64,000 nt of DNA from Hermatobates lingyangjiaoensis. Lineage: Eukaryota; Arthropoda; Insecta; Hemiptera; Hermatobatidae. The notes below the pieces were generated by a model. That model was not told where the DNA came from. It saw only the letters and a list, made by a program, of their open reading frames with translations, and made no database searches. This document shows, piece after piece, positions 33,140 to 44,559 of this stretch (positions within the stretch are counted from its first letter, which is position 1; each line of letters opens with the position of its first letter). The translations under genes and the position numbers were made by a program. The stretch lies in assembly GCA_026182355.1 (NCBI GenBank), contig JAPFBL010000036.1, forward strand, positions 186,001 to 250,000, given 5' to 3'.

Positions 33140-33480
33140 TTACACACAGACAGGTGTGTCTTCAGTTTCTTCATTCCTTGTTGAATTTCCTATATGTAGA
33201 GGTTGGAATTGTCCCATGTGCAACTTCAATATGTTTGCAAAACTTGCAGTTTGATTATTGATACTGGGTCTCTTTTCCAAAATATTCAGGGCCTCTACAA
33301 TACCTAATCTGCTGTGATCGCGTTCTTGATATAGTATTTCGGTATTGTTTGTAAGCATTTCCCTGGTCAGCTTCACTTTATGTAACCTTTCTGTGTGGTC
33401 CTTAGGTCCTCCTGCAGCTAGGTGCATCGTGAGGCGTCTGGATAAAGTTGTGGTTGTTGCACCAATGTAAGTGGAGTTTA
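33140..33480 (-). pseudogene. PLE GIY-YIG endonuclease domain
   Basis: Minus strand: NSTYIGATTTTLSRRLTMHL, then GGPKDHTERLHKVKLTREML, ERDHSRLGIVEALNI and RPSINNQ. YIG, the Arg of LSRRL and the Glu of IVEA are the usual GIY-YIG landmarks; in PLEs this domain cuts target DNA to prime reverse transcription. The preceding VVYRYHC (the GIY half) is in another frame: one A appears lost at about 33502-33506, so the protein ends early. It lies directly after the RT thumb, as in the family. Confidence 0.8.
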
Positions 33481-34150
33481 GGAGTTCGCAGTCTCTATTT
33501 TGCAGTGATATCTATACACTACATTGGTGCGCTGCAATTGTGGTTTCACAGAAAGGTTATTTTTTAAGATTAAATTAGTTGTACTTAAATGCTTGTAGTA
33601 TATGCTGATTTTCAGTCTGTCGTGGGTTTTTACGCATGCAGTGTTGGCCTTGATGATTTCTTTCAATATGCGTTCATCTGTTTTGTAGGCACTTGAATAT
33701 TGATTTTTATAAAATATGGTGTGTGTCTCTCCTTGTCTTCCTGCATCTTGTTTCTCCTTGTCTTCACACCTTTTATTAAAATTGTTTAAATATTTCTTCA
33801 CAATGGTGTCGAATTGCCTATTACTGTATCCGTTGTTAACCAGGACTTGCTGTATTCTTTGAGTTTCTTTATGAAATATGTTCCAATTGGATGAAGTCTT
33901 ATAGGCTCTATGGATTAGGGCTTTGACTGTTCCATCCTTATAACGTTGCGGGCATTCACCTTTTGCATTTAAGTATATACCTCCATGTGTAGGTTTCACA
34001 TAAATTGAAGTTGTTAAGTCATTGTTCCTTTCAACTATTGTAACATCTAGGAAATTTATGCTCTTATTAAAAGACAGTTCTTGGGTGAACTTCAGTACCG
34101 AAGCCAATTCTAGGGCAGTTTTTAGTTGGGTAATTTGGTTGGGCTCTTCT
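33478..34150 (-). pseudogene. PLE reverse transcriptase thumb, 5'-truncated
   Basis: Open for about 220 codons: EEPNQITQLKTALELASVLK, NKSINFLDVTI, IYVKPTHGGIYLN, CPQRYKDGTVKALIHRAYK, VNNGYSNRQFDTIVKKYL and finally TNVVYRYHC. FLDV-x-I ... KPTH ... CP-x-x-YK-x-G ... LI-x-RA is the PLE RT segment after the palm (cDNA positioning). The palm itself, with YVDD, is absent because the inverted arm begins at 34153. It ends in a frameshift before GIY-YIG. Confidence 0.8.
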
Positions 34151-34152
34151 AC

Positions 34153-34618
34153 TACAGCAGATTAGGTATTGTAGAGGCCCTGAATATTTTGGAAAAGAGA
34201 CCCAGTATCAATAATCAAACTGCAAGTTTTGCAAACATATTGAAGTTGCACATGGGACAATTCCAACCTCTACATATAGGAAATTCAACAAGGAATGAAG
34301 AAACTGAAGACACACCTGTCTGTGTGTAACAGGAATTGCAACCTGCCAGTTTAATTGTTTACATTTTTATTTTGTTAGTCGAGCGTTAAAATTTAGTTTT
34401 TGTTAAAAATGTTAAATTTGTTAAAATAGTATGTGTTCTAAAATCACCCAGTAGATGGTCGAAGAAGACCGAAACGTCGGTAAAAATAAAAAAATGGACA
34501 ACAAAACATATGGTGAGTTATTACACCTAGTTCCCAAAGAAATTAAAGTAAGACTTAGAGATTTGGAAAAGAAATCCAAAAAACTAATTAAGACAAAAGT
34601 GGGCAGAAAATTTAATCT

Positions 34619-34623
<5 letters not shown>
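34153..34623 (+). repeat. Inverted arm of the PLE, with partial GIY-YIG and ORF start
   Basis: Reverse complement of 32847-33315 with a few substitutions and indels. It carries SRLGIVEALNILEKRPSINN (tail of GIY-YIG), the hammerhead-like core at 34449-34475 and the ORF start MDNKTYGELL at 34492, all on the plus strand. Confidence 0.9.
34449..34475 (+). ncRNA. Hammerhead-like core in the inverted arm
   Basis: Same sequence as 32994-33020, opposite strand, so the two cores face away from the shared centre of the element. Confidence 0.55.
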
Positions 34624-34655
<32 letters not shown>

Positions 34656-34693
34656 ATTTTTAAATCATTAGTTGTGCAGTCCGTAATAGCCAC
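34622..34693. repeat. (TA)n and short PLE-associated module
   Basis: TA run to 34651, then AAATCATTAGTTGTGCAGTC CGTAATA (reverse of the module ATTACGGATTGCACAACTAA at 54406-54425). Confidence 0.6.
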
Positions 34694-34699
34694 CCAAGT

Positions 34700-35755
34700 T
34701 CAAAGTAAAAGGCTGGGTCCACCTTCTTCAAAAAAAAAAAAATATATATGTGTATATCTCAGAACTGAAAACATACCTGGGTATGATGAATAATCTACTG
34801 TACTTCTTGGATTAGTTTATATTCATTAACTTATTTGTTTTCAAAATTGATTAAAAAATGTAGTATATTTATATCTTATAAAATAAATTTCAACATTTTT
34901 AATGAGCTAATTAATAACCTATTTTAATGGGTTATGCTAGAAGTATTCATTCTTAAAACTATAAAAAGACGGAAGCGAACCATTTATTTTACGAGTATCA
35001 TGTTCTCGCAGCATGTAATGGATGGTTGTCTAATAAACTTGTTGCATTCAACATAGATGCTGTAAATCTGTCTACAAGCTTCAGCGAATTCTGTTTGTAT
35101 TATATATAGTTCATTCTCACTTCATGAATCCCATTGTTTCTGGGTAATATTGATGCACGGTAAAGTTATTTTTTCGTTCCTTATGACAAAGTTCTTACCA
35201 TGTTTCAATATACTTGAAATTTTAAATTTAGGTATTATATTCATATGAATATGTCATGATCTAAACTCTTTCAAGTATTATTTTAGTAACTATAATATTT
35301 TGCCTATAGTAGTATGAAGACATTAAAAAATAAAGTACTTCAATGTAGGTGAACATTATTATCCTGAGATTAAATCCAGGGAATCAGTTCTAAGAATTCG
35401 ATTACGAAAATAGAAAACTCTATTGAATCACTGATTGAAGTCTTAATTGAATCACTTGAGGCACTTTCAAGCATTGTGAAGGAGCTTTTGATATCACCCT
35501 CGAGAATGCATTGAATAATCACTAATATATACAAGAATTAACGCATGAATCGTAAATTGATTTCCATAATTTATAGCAAAAATGTTTAGTGTAGAAATTC
35601 TATCAAAAATTAAATTGTGACCATCATAAATTGTCGCAAAGAGGGAGGCTATCTATCCTTGTTGTTGTGAATGGTTATAGATGACCTATTGGTTACTCTA
35701 AGTAATCAAGTATGCAAGGACATTTATGCAACCTAAAAATTATAAGAAGAAAACT
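34700..35755. other. AT-rich stretch, nothing recognised
   Basis: Only short frames and A-runs. No repeat partner noticed. Confidence 0.45.
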
Positions 35756-35759
35756 ACTT

Positions 35760-36100
35760 GACGGTAATGGTTTTGGTTTTATGGGAGGGATATTTGGAGG
35801 GTGATGCTCCACAATTTGTTGAACGATGGGTAAGTAGGAAAGTCATAGATTTATATTAAGCTAAAGCAGTCGTTGTATATTTCTCAAAAGAGAGACAAAA
35901 GTAAGTGTTAGAAAAACTTTTATTAAAGATATCAAGTTAATACTATCAAGGATATAGAATTTCTCTTGGGTTTCTTTAGATGAAATACTAAACAGTAAAT
36001 ACCATGGAACAGATACATCGAAAAAGGCCACAAATGTAAAGTTCTGCTGGAAGGATCTTAACTCTATATTATTAAATTAGGTCTATGAGACTACTTTTAC
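35760..36100 (+). pseudogene. Possible LINE reverse-transcriptase fossil
   Basis: Reading across frames gives DLY-x-AKAVVVYFSKERQK, then TFIKDIKLILSRI, LGFL-x-D/SLDEILNSKYHGTDT and SKKATNVKF. This order resembles the part after the RT catalytic DD in Jockey/CR1-type LINEs (N-x-x-KT-x-VV-x-F ... I-x-x-V-x-x-YLG-x-x-LD-x-x-L). The frame is broken several times and no catalytic motif is visible, so the call is tentative. Confidence 0.3.
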
Positions 36101-37280
36101 TACTTTGATAGCCAATGGCATTATATGCATCGGCTGTGTTGTTTCCTTAATGAAATGAAAAATGAACCCAAATTAGTTTTAATAAACTACAGAAACAACC
36201 AACTCCGCTTCAAGTATGGAAATATTGCATTTGATCATTGAATATTGTTGTCTTAAATGTGGTAATTTGTATTGAGACTGGCACGAATACATATATCACA
36301 GAAAGATTTTAACTAAGCACTGATGATGACATGGATTGGAATCTTCCTGATTTCAAGAATGAGTATTCAGGTATTCTGAAGAGTATTCCTGTCTGATAAT
36401 ATTTGATTCTTAATGTCAAAAATTAAATATGAAACCAGTTAAAATGAGTTAACTTGGTTGTACTTTTCTGTAGTAACTGGATAAAAGGGAATAGAGAGCA
36501 GGAGGCCGGTTCATAATAGTTGAGCAAACCAAACATAAGAAAGTCGTACAAATGTGAGAGATACTTTTCAATAGAAGATTATGAAATTAGTTTAAACTTA
36601 AAGCCGATTTTAAAAACAACAAGTGAATCATAATAGAATAGATGCGTCTACTGTGTGCACAAGTCCAATCAGACTCGTGACATTTTAATGATAATTATGA
36701 CATGTCAGATTGTTCTAGATTATTGATCTCAAGTTTGTTTGAGCTTAAAAAATAAACATAACTGCATAAATATAGTACAACTGAAATAATAAAATTGGAT
36801 ATAAAAATGTTTGATTATTTATTATCAGAGAGTTTGATATTACCAGCACACAATATACACATATGAATTAAATCAATATATAAATGATTCTAGACGATTT
36901 TCATGTTATGTTTTCTTATAGTAAAGTTATGGTAATAAACTAAATATTCCCTAAAATTTTTAGACAGATGTGCAAAAAACTAATTAAAGTCTGTAAGTGC
37001 AATTACTCAAATGATAGGTCTTATGCTGTTAATATTAAAACATGGTGATATAGAAAAATTAAAAAGAAATAAGACAATTTCAAATCTATGAGACCTCATG
37101 TTATAATTGTTTCATGATCCTACTAAAGTCTATTTATTATTTAAAAAAAGAACAAATCATAAGAAAGTAGGTCTATGTTGTCATACGTTGTTAAAAGTAA
37201 TAGATTTTAAAATCAAAATATTCCCTCACTTGTGAAGAAATATCTGCCCTCACGTACACTATAAATGTGCTAAGATATTT
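36101..37280. other. AT-rich stretch, nothing recognised
   Basis: No coding-like or repeated block noticed. Confidence 0.45.
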
Positions 37281-37284
37281 GCTA

Positions 37285-38310
37285 GTACTTGACAAGTGGG
37301 ACACGTGTTCCAGTGAAATCAGTCTCACTTACCAATTCTGTACGAATGAAAAGTGTACGTTCCAGATCCATTTCTCCCATCTAATATTTACAAAAAAGCA
37401 GGTTTCATTTCAAAGTAAGACATAAAATGTTATTAAATGTGATTCGATATACATCTCTGATAGCCGTAAAAATAAAGATAAGTCTGCGACTCCATGTTTC
37501 ATATTCGCAAGAAATAAGTAGATTAAAATTACTAAGTATAAACATAGTTCAAAGAACTAGATGTGATTTGACAAGTCAAACACATATTCCGAGGAAATTG
37601 GTCGCTCCAAGTTGTTTGGTAGGTGTCGTCTGCTAAGTCTGCCATCAGTTAAATGCATCAATAAGACACTTATTCCAAGAAACTAGGTTGTTCATTCATT
37701 TAGTACAATCGCATAATTAAGTAGATCTCGATTACTAGGTATTCCACAAGTCTATATAACTATGATCTATAAGTCATCTTCATATCTCTTTCATCAAATT
37801 TTCTATATGGTTAAATCTTTTCCATATTCATCTGCTCCAACCTTCATAATACGAGTATATAGATGCGAACGACATCTCATTCTTTCATCCTGATAGTTCT
37901 ATCACCGATTATTATTTCCGCTGTTATTTTAAAAAGTAGTTCCACTGTCTATGGACATAAAGCTGTATTTTCTTCCTTTCTTGTGAAGGAATAGAACAAA
38001 TAATAATCTTAACATTAGTTTTATTTTCAGTCAAGCAGTATGAGGTCCAGTTCTATTTGGTGCAGACTTTTAGTCACATTTACTGCTTTTCAGTATATCT
38101 CCAACCTTGGTGACTCGCTTTAATAAAGTAGGTCTCATTTCCTAAATGATCATTAAACTTTGTTAAGTCAAGAGAACTTTGATGATATTTGTCAAATAAG
38201 GATTTAACTGCATGAATATATGTTTAATTATGTAAGCTCGTTTTTCAAGTCTGCAATCAGTTAAAATAACTAGACCTGATATATCAAATAAGGAACACAT
38301 TTCAAGGAGA
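37285..38310. repeat. Diverged, irregular repeat motif
   Basis: Segments at about 37287, 37570, 37665 and 38284 share a loose pattern (GACAAGT...GACACATNTTCCAAG...AAANTNGGTC). AAGTCTGC-N-ATCAGTTAAA occurs at 37637 and 38247. It may be a very old tandem array. The units are too eroded to define a period. Confidence 0.3.
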
Positions 38311-38396
38311 CACTCCTGTCTTACCAATGTGACATGCATGTCAAGGATACACAGGTTTACTTTTTCAGTTGTGACACCTGTGACAAAGGATTTTGT

Positions 38397-38424
38397 CTTT
38401 CTTAAAATGTACATTTTAAGAAAG
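38397..38424. repeat. Perfect 28-bp palindrome
   Basis: CTTTCTTAAAATGT and its reverse complement with no loop. The next 25 bases repeat TTAAGAAAGAATACTT twice. Confidence 0.8.
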
Positions 38425-38459
38425 AATACTTTCTTTAAGAAAGAATACTTGCAGTAACC

Positions 38460-39240
38460 AAATCAACTTTATTATATGTGACTCATGGTCAAAGAATCAG
38501 TTCTGGTTTGATAAGTTAGATAAAATTTTGAATTTACAAGAAGTGTGGATTGTTAATCTGATGTAGGAATTGTTACTTGTGAAGGAAGTGCAGTGATATT
38601 CCAGGAATAAATAACAGGTATTTCAATGATTAGTACTAATTTTGTACACTACATGTATCACTGAAACAGATATGGTTAATAGTTTTCGGGTTTAGTGATA
38701 TACTGGCTTCATCTTTCATAATGACACCTTGATCATGCGGAAATAATATTGTTCATCAAATGAGTTTGTGTTTTCAAGTTGAATACAATTTCTACTTTTG
38801 GTTTGAGTTGGTAAGAGAAAGTTATGAGTGTCTCTTGGGATTGGCGAGGCATGTTTTATTACTCGATTTGGGCACTGGAATTGACAATAAATAAAGCTCG
38901 GCTGTGTCGTGCCAGGTGGCGATCTTTCTGATCAGCCGTCTCCCATTCATCACGGCCTCACGGCGCCCTCCGGCTCCAATCCCACACAAACTCCTCTTAT
39001 TACTTTTTTCCTTATATCGTCATAGCTTGGATGTATCCTCCATTTCAATCTTTATACCTTAAAATTTGCTTCCTTCTGACGTAATATGTTAGGAATAACT
39101 TATGTTCTGACTAAAATATATATTATTTATCGTGTACAATAAATAATTTTTTTAAATGTGTACTCTTTTTTTATATACTATCATTCCATTTATACTATAT
39201 ATATTATCATTATATTTATGTTATATAATACAAATATAAT
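38460..39240. other. AT-rich stretch with one GC-rich patch
   Basis: 38895-38990 is GC-rich (CGGCTGTGTCGTGCCAGGTG, CACGGCGCCCTCCGGC). No tRNA, known SINE or ORF could be assigned. Confidence 0.35.
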
Positions 39241-39245
39241 TTCCC

Positions 39246-39490
39246 CCAAAAAAAATGATCTAGAAAATGGCATAATATTTTCTGTGTTGTTGATATTAAT
39301 CGTAATAATACTATCTATTATGTGACCAAAAAAAAATGATCTAGAAAATGGCATAATATTTTCTGTTTTGTTGATATTAATCGTAATAATACTATCTATT
39401 ATGTGACCAAAAAAAAATGATCTAGAAAATGGCATAATATTTTCTGTGTTGTTGATATTAATCGTAATAATACTATCTATTATGCGAAGA
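39246..39490. repeat. 81-bp tandem repeat, about 3 copies
   Basis: Unit starts ATGATCTAGAAAATGGCATA and recurs at 39255, 39336 and 39417 (period 81), almost identical between copies. Because 81 is a multiple of three, one minus-strand frame stays open through all copies (repeated IIDSIITININ), but AT-driven composition and lack of context argue against a protein. Confidence 0.95.
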
Positions 39491-39701
39491 ATATATCTAT
39501 TCTTCGGTACTTTCAATACTTGGTTACTTCCTTATGGAAATAATAGCCCTATATTTCATAGGCATAACCTTAAATATTGTTGCAATTTTTAATTTAATGA
39601 TGGCAGATGGGGCATGCTATTTGATGACCCAATTGTAATCATCCTACCACCATGATCTATGGTATGGAAAAATTAGAAGCCATTCACTTCTCAATACGTG
39701 A

Positions 39702-39971
39702 CATGCTCTATCCGGTTTCATCGTCAACATTGACTATATTGGCAGTGTTTTTCCTCCATTACTCTGGCCCGATTTAGGTAAATTTATGCAGTATATACCT
39801 GTTTGGGTATTATATAGTGCTCCCAGATTATTCAGCCATATCACAGATACAGTATATACCACTTACAATGATTTCAACTTTAACTAGTTCGCTTATTATG
39901 GCTTTGGTTTTCATACCAACGCTTGGTATGATACTTGGCAAGCCCTCTGTAACTTAGAAAGAGGAAATTAA
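39702..39971 (+). other. Open frame with one internal stop, unrecognised
   Basis: 90 codons open apart from a TAG at 39885. The peptide has IVNIDYIGSVFPPLLWPDLG, PVWVLYSAPRLFSHITD and, after the stop, [20 protein letters not shown]. Rich in aromatic residues and unlike the chance AT-driven peptides elsewhere in the window. No ATG at its start. It may be an exon remnant or part of an unknown element. Confidence 0.25.
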
Positions 39972-40099
39972 GTCCATTATCCTTGATTCGCCTTCCATTA
40001 ACAAACTTATAAATCATAGTAGGCTTACCATGGTTGATAGTAGGTTGGCAGATATGTCCTGTCATTTTAACGCCACCTTGTTTATTAACTGCCGGAGAA

Positions 40100-42330
40100 T
40101 TGCTTTGGAACTCTATTATGAATACGATATTTTAAATAGAAATGAGTTATACAATTAATCATAATAGAAATTATGTTCCTTTATTTAATTTTTTTTTCAT
40201 AAAACATTATAAATAACAATCTACCTTTCAACAGTTTAGCTTTAATAGCTCGTTGTCTTTGAAAATGTCTGTCTTCTGTAAGTGATGCCACTGAAGTAGG
40301 GACTGCATAGTGTGATGTGATGTGAAGAATGCCAAGAATAAGGAAATATTAAATTAAAAATGATTACTGTGATGAAGAAGAGATAAAATCCAGAAATAAA
40401 TTAAATACAGAAATCGTCTGTAGAAGTGAATATTAATGTGGAGTTGTGCAATGAAACTAAGTGTGATATGTGAAGACATGGAAAGTGAGGTAGAATAAAG
40501 AGGGACACACTGACATAATACGTGTAATGTGTCAGAAATGCAGACTTAGCTAATTAAAGTTATTTAAAAATACAGATTTTAGTCTAATTGTTACAAAATT
40601 GTTTAAACAACGGAAAAATAACAAGGAAAAGTGTTATAAGTGTTATACCTTGTTATTCCAAGTGTGATAAGTGTTATCACAGAATGGAATATATGAATAA
40701 AGGCCCAGAGTGAGAGATAAACAGGTGTTATGCTGTGACAGAAATGTCGAACAACAAATTACGACTGTTTCAAACAATCTATGACCAGATGTCAGGATTG
40801 AAAGCAGGAAGTGATAATGCATTGAGGAATATGCGCTGAGAGAGAGTTTGAGAGATGGTGAGTGTGTGACAGAGATTTAAGTAGTATATAAAATACATAT
40901 GTCAAGTTAAATGATAAAATACTTAATATTAATATTTTTGTATTTACGTAGAAATGAATGTTCTGTTGGAATGAGCTTTTCAGATTAAAGAAGACTCAGT
41001 TTTCTAAACCATCTTTTATCTGGCTTCCTTTTCATCAATTCCTTAACTCCATCATTACTAAACCTTAAGTGCTTGATGTAAACGGGTTTAGTCCGTAAAA
41101 TCATTAACTCTCCAAGACCTCAGACAAGATCTCAATCAATTAAAAATACATTTTTATTGAGATTATCAATTCTCCTTTATCAAAAATAGATAGGAGTCTC
41201 TGGCGACTTGACAGTGATATTAAGTTTTTTTTCGATTATTCCTACTTCTTCTATCTTACTTTTCTACCAAAACCCACTAAATTTGAAGACTGTTTTTTCT
41301 CACATTTTTCATCAGTTTTCTAACACTGTTAGTGGTTGTTATGAGGTGGACGCCATGATTGTTAAACTTGCCTTATTATCAACGCTAGACCTTTGTCCTA
41401 TTCCCCTCTCAATCGTCGTTCATATTTAATCATATAAAATGTCGTATTTAATCGTATTTAAAATGTGATTCTATTTACGTTTTAACTAGGCTTGGTTTTA
41501 ACTACCGTGAACCTTTCTATGAATGGTCCTATGGTTTCAGTTAATGAACGTAGAAGTCGGACACCTATATATGCCACCAGAGCACAAGATTTTTCTTAGG
41601 CAATAATTATTATAATCATTATGTATTGTTTTTATAGATTAATCAATTAATTGATTGATTTTAGTAAAGCTATATATTTGTTGTTGTTGTTGTTGTTGAT
41701 TATTTACCTGAACTATTATAGTCTCAAATAAATAGGATGTCGTCAGTTGTTTTGATCAAATAAATTACACTGGGATTAAGTTTAATATTTTATAGGAAGC
41801 ATAAAATGTTGAACTGAAACAATTGTGGATAGATAAAATGATGTTAATTATAACATGAGAGAAATAAATACGGAGAAGGAAAGTAATTTGAAAGTATATA
41901 TTTTTGGAGTGTTAAATTCGGACGATATATTGTAGTGGCTAATGTAGTCGAAGGAGGCTGCAAGGAGTAGATGCTGTGAATGGACTTGGACATAATAGCC
42001 CACCTCAGCTATCCCCTAAGTCCTCTTGACCTCCTGCCTTCTCCACCTCTATCTTTCAAAGGTCTGTTCTCTCCTCATCTCGCTAAGAGCACTCTCTAAA
42101 TATCTCCATTAATTCTTATCTCACTAGGATCAACTAATATTCCCTTGTATATCCATTTCTTATATTGTCTTATCAAATATTTTAATAATAAATTGTACAA
42201 TATTTTTTACATTGTTTCCAAACAGATTTTAATTTTAATAAAATCTTGTTTTATAAATAAACTCTTCGACCGTTATTGGTATTGGAAATCAATGGAAGTA
42301 TCATCAGTTTGCTAAATTAACGGAAAATGT
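40100..42330. other. AT-rich stretch, no recognised gene
   Basis: Holds a 7-bp hairpin (GTGATAA-GTG-TTATCAC) at about 40663-40680, a (GTT)n tract at 41679-41697 and a GC-richer patch at 41945-42060 without a frame. Confidence 0.45.
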
Positions 42331-42339
42331 AATAATTTA

Positions 42340-42369
42340 CTAAGACGTCCGTGACCCCTTGGGTCATCC
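42340..42369 (-). mobile_element. Helitron 3' terminus, copy 2
   Basis: Minus strand: hairpin TGACCC-AAG-GGGTCA (42352-42366), then CGGACGT and CTTAG followed by T. It aligns with the copy-1 terminus, where CTAG stands. The extra T makes CTTAG imperfect. Confidence 0.65.
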
Positions 42370-42441
42370 GATACATTCCTTTTTAATGCAATTATGTTCA
42401 CAGAAATGCAGATAAACACTAAATTAATACATTTCTAATAA

Positions 42442-43445
42442 TTAACATATTTTTAAGACATTATTTTTAATAATTTCTAAATAAACAATTTTAATGTGTT
42501 CTTTCTGTTTGACACTACTGAGAGTAATATGTAATTGACCATATTGAAATGGTATTTTACATAAATGAACTAAAACTTTCTGTAGAGTCTCCCCTTGCGA
42601 CTTATAAATAATCATGACAAATGCTAACTGAATTGAAAATTGAACCCTTGAAAAATAAATGTTGTCCTCTTCAGATAAAACAATTTTCATTCTTGGAAAT
42701 ACAATTATTTATCATTAAGACCATGGTGCGATAATTTTACAAACAATTAATTTATCATAAAGCTCCTCAGTTATTAGGGTTATTCTATTTCATAAGCGCG
42801 GTGGATCAATGTTTCTCATATATACAAATGACAGGAGCTTCCTTTTTGAGTTCTAGCTTATGTCAGAGCAATCCAGACAAATCTAGTGAATCAAGAAATT
42901 CTTGAGGTTAATATGTAGGCTCTGTTCCTGCACAAACCGAGTTGTATGACAGATATTGTTTAATTTCTCTGGTAATTATTCAATGAAGCTATAATTAATT
43001 TCACTGTCTGTCTCGTTAAATAGAACTTATGTAGAATTTTCTGTGAACAATATTTGTTGGTTGCCAAATGAAGAGAAAATGTATTGAATACTCTAATCAA
43101 TATTATGTCCAGGAATAAACATATCTTGGAGGAGTTATAATCTCTTTATTTTCATTCTCTTCAACTCTGTCTTTATCATTTTTTTTCAGAAATTTAGAGC
43201 ATTCCTCATCTTCTTTTTGAACTCTCATATTACTAGTTAAATGGAATGTAGCAAATTTATGCCACAAGTAAAAGTGATTCAAGCATTATAGATATCAGGA
43301 TCAGTTCCTCTCTTGACAACTGGAAGAAGTTGTTGTTCATTCCTGAGAGCCTACAGCCAATGTAATCAGTCCTGAACTCTCTAATTTAGAGAGGATTAGT
43401 TTTATTTAGAACTTTCCTGGACCTTCCGATTCATCGGGAGCCTTA
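42442..43445 (-). pseudogene. Helitron helicase remnant, copy 2, internally deleted
   Basis: Blocks on the minus strand, upstream to downstream: GPGK-F-x-IKLILSKLESSGLITLAVGS (43440-43360; Walker A region, normally G-x-GKT), then directly QLLPVVKRGTDPDIYNA (normally DFRQ-x-LPVV-x-RG), WHKFATFHLTSNMRVQ, PQEFLDSLDLSG, KLELKKEAPVI, MKIVLSEEDNIYFSRVQFSI, QLAFVMIIYKSQGETLQKV and FQYGQLHITLSSV. This is the Helitron PIF1-type helicase with everything between Walker A and motif III missing. Stops and frameshifts are frequent. It is longer than copy 1 and ends in the same hairpin. Confidence 0.8.
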
Positions 43446-43449
43446 CTCT

Positions 43450-44335
43450 ACCTTTTTTATTGAAATATATATATCAAAAGAAGAAAATATAGGCATTATG
43501 GATCAACTGTTTTTTTATTAACTGTGTGCTCTTAATACTTTACTTATATTAATATGGTAATTTCTAAAACTTCTGTAAACTATAATAAATATCATTTGTT
43601 GATGTATTAAATAATTATTTCTTATTCTCCTCGATTATTCATTACATTTTCTCTTTCGAAATTTTAAAAATTAATAAATCACTTTTTCTACAGTCATTTA
43701 TAATTTGCACATGGTAGAGTTATAGTATTTTTTGAAGAATAATTTTAAAAATGTCATGGTTATTTGTTCAAAATTACACTGTACATATATTAGATTGGTG
43801 CATTCCAGTCGAGTATGGAACTATAACAAATATTGTACATTCAGCTTATAAAATACATGCAATCATATTTTAGAAGAAACTCTTTTATAAGTGAATGTGA
43901 TGAAAATTATTGAACTGCCGAACTAAACGGTAATATCAATTAGGAAAAAATGTTGGTTTTATGAATTATAATTAGAATTGCCATAGTATATTTATCATAC
44001 ATTGTTTCATTATACATAACAGAAATTGACGTTAAATAAACTTGAATATTGTGATGTATTTTTTTATTATTATGATATTAGAACTACAGAAACACTTAAA
44101 ATAAACAGAGGTAGAAATGTTTTGTAAGACAAAAAATAAAGGATGCATTAATGATAAACTGTTGGAAATATATGAAACTACCTAAAATAGTCCCATACTA
44201 TTCTGTAATACTAACCATTAACCAAAGAAATTTAAAATAACATGCTTACTTTTTGGTGAAACATATTTCTTACTAAAATGTTAGGAGTAGAATGGGATTT
44301 GTTTGCAAAAAAGGTTAGGGGTACATAAATTGTTG
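43450..44335. other. AT-rich stretch, nothing recognised
   Basis: Could be the upstream Helitron part, but no helicase or Rep motif was readable. Confidence 0.45.
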
Positions 44336-44340
44336 AGTGT

Positions 44341-44376
44341 CTGTGTGTGTGTGTGTGTGTGCGTAAGAGAGAGAGA
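44341..44376. repeat. (TG)n/(GA)n microsatellite
   Basis: TG run followed by GAGAGAGAGA. A GC-rich, unassigned segment follows at 44380-44560. Confidence 0.9.
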
Positions 44377-44559
44377 TAATTGCGAGCGGGTGCACCTTGC
44401 ATAATCCCCTTTGTTTTTTGCCGGTTCGGCTGCAGTGCTAATACCTAGCTACCCCCAGAGCTCGCACGAGGCTCATTACTGCCCCACACCTCCACATTAA
44501 TCAGGTCATTTATATAAAGCCTTGTTTATGGTGTCTCCTGCCTGCTGGGACCAACTCTT

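Larger units (their letters stand above)
32805..34623 (-). mobile_element. Penelope-like element with 469-bp inverted arms
   Basis: Minus-strand order: inverted arm (34623-34153), RT thumb (34150-33478), GIY-YIG (33480-33140), 3' region, hammerhead-like core (33020-32994), ORF start (32975-32806), (TA)n. The inverted arm repeats everything from within the GIY-YIG C-terminus to the ORF start, in opposite orientation and nearly identical to 32847-33315. The pLTR-like permutation (ORF start at the 3' end) is known for PLEs; the inverted second copy suggests twin priming or template switching. Confidence 0.85.

Noticed and set aside
36300..36345. CTGATGATGACATGGATTGGAATC as another hammerhead core
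   Set aside because: No GAAA box in register and no stem II pairing.
38880..38995. GC-rich island with GGCTCCAATCCC
   Set aside because: Looked like a tRNA or SINE end, but no internal promoter boxes or repeat copy in the window.
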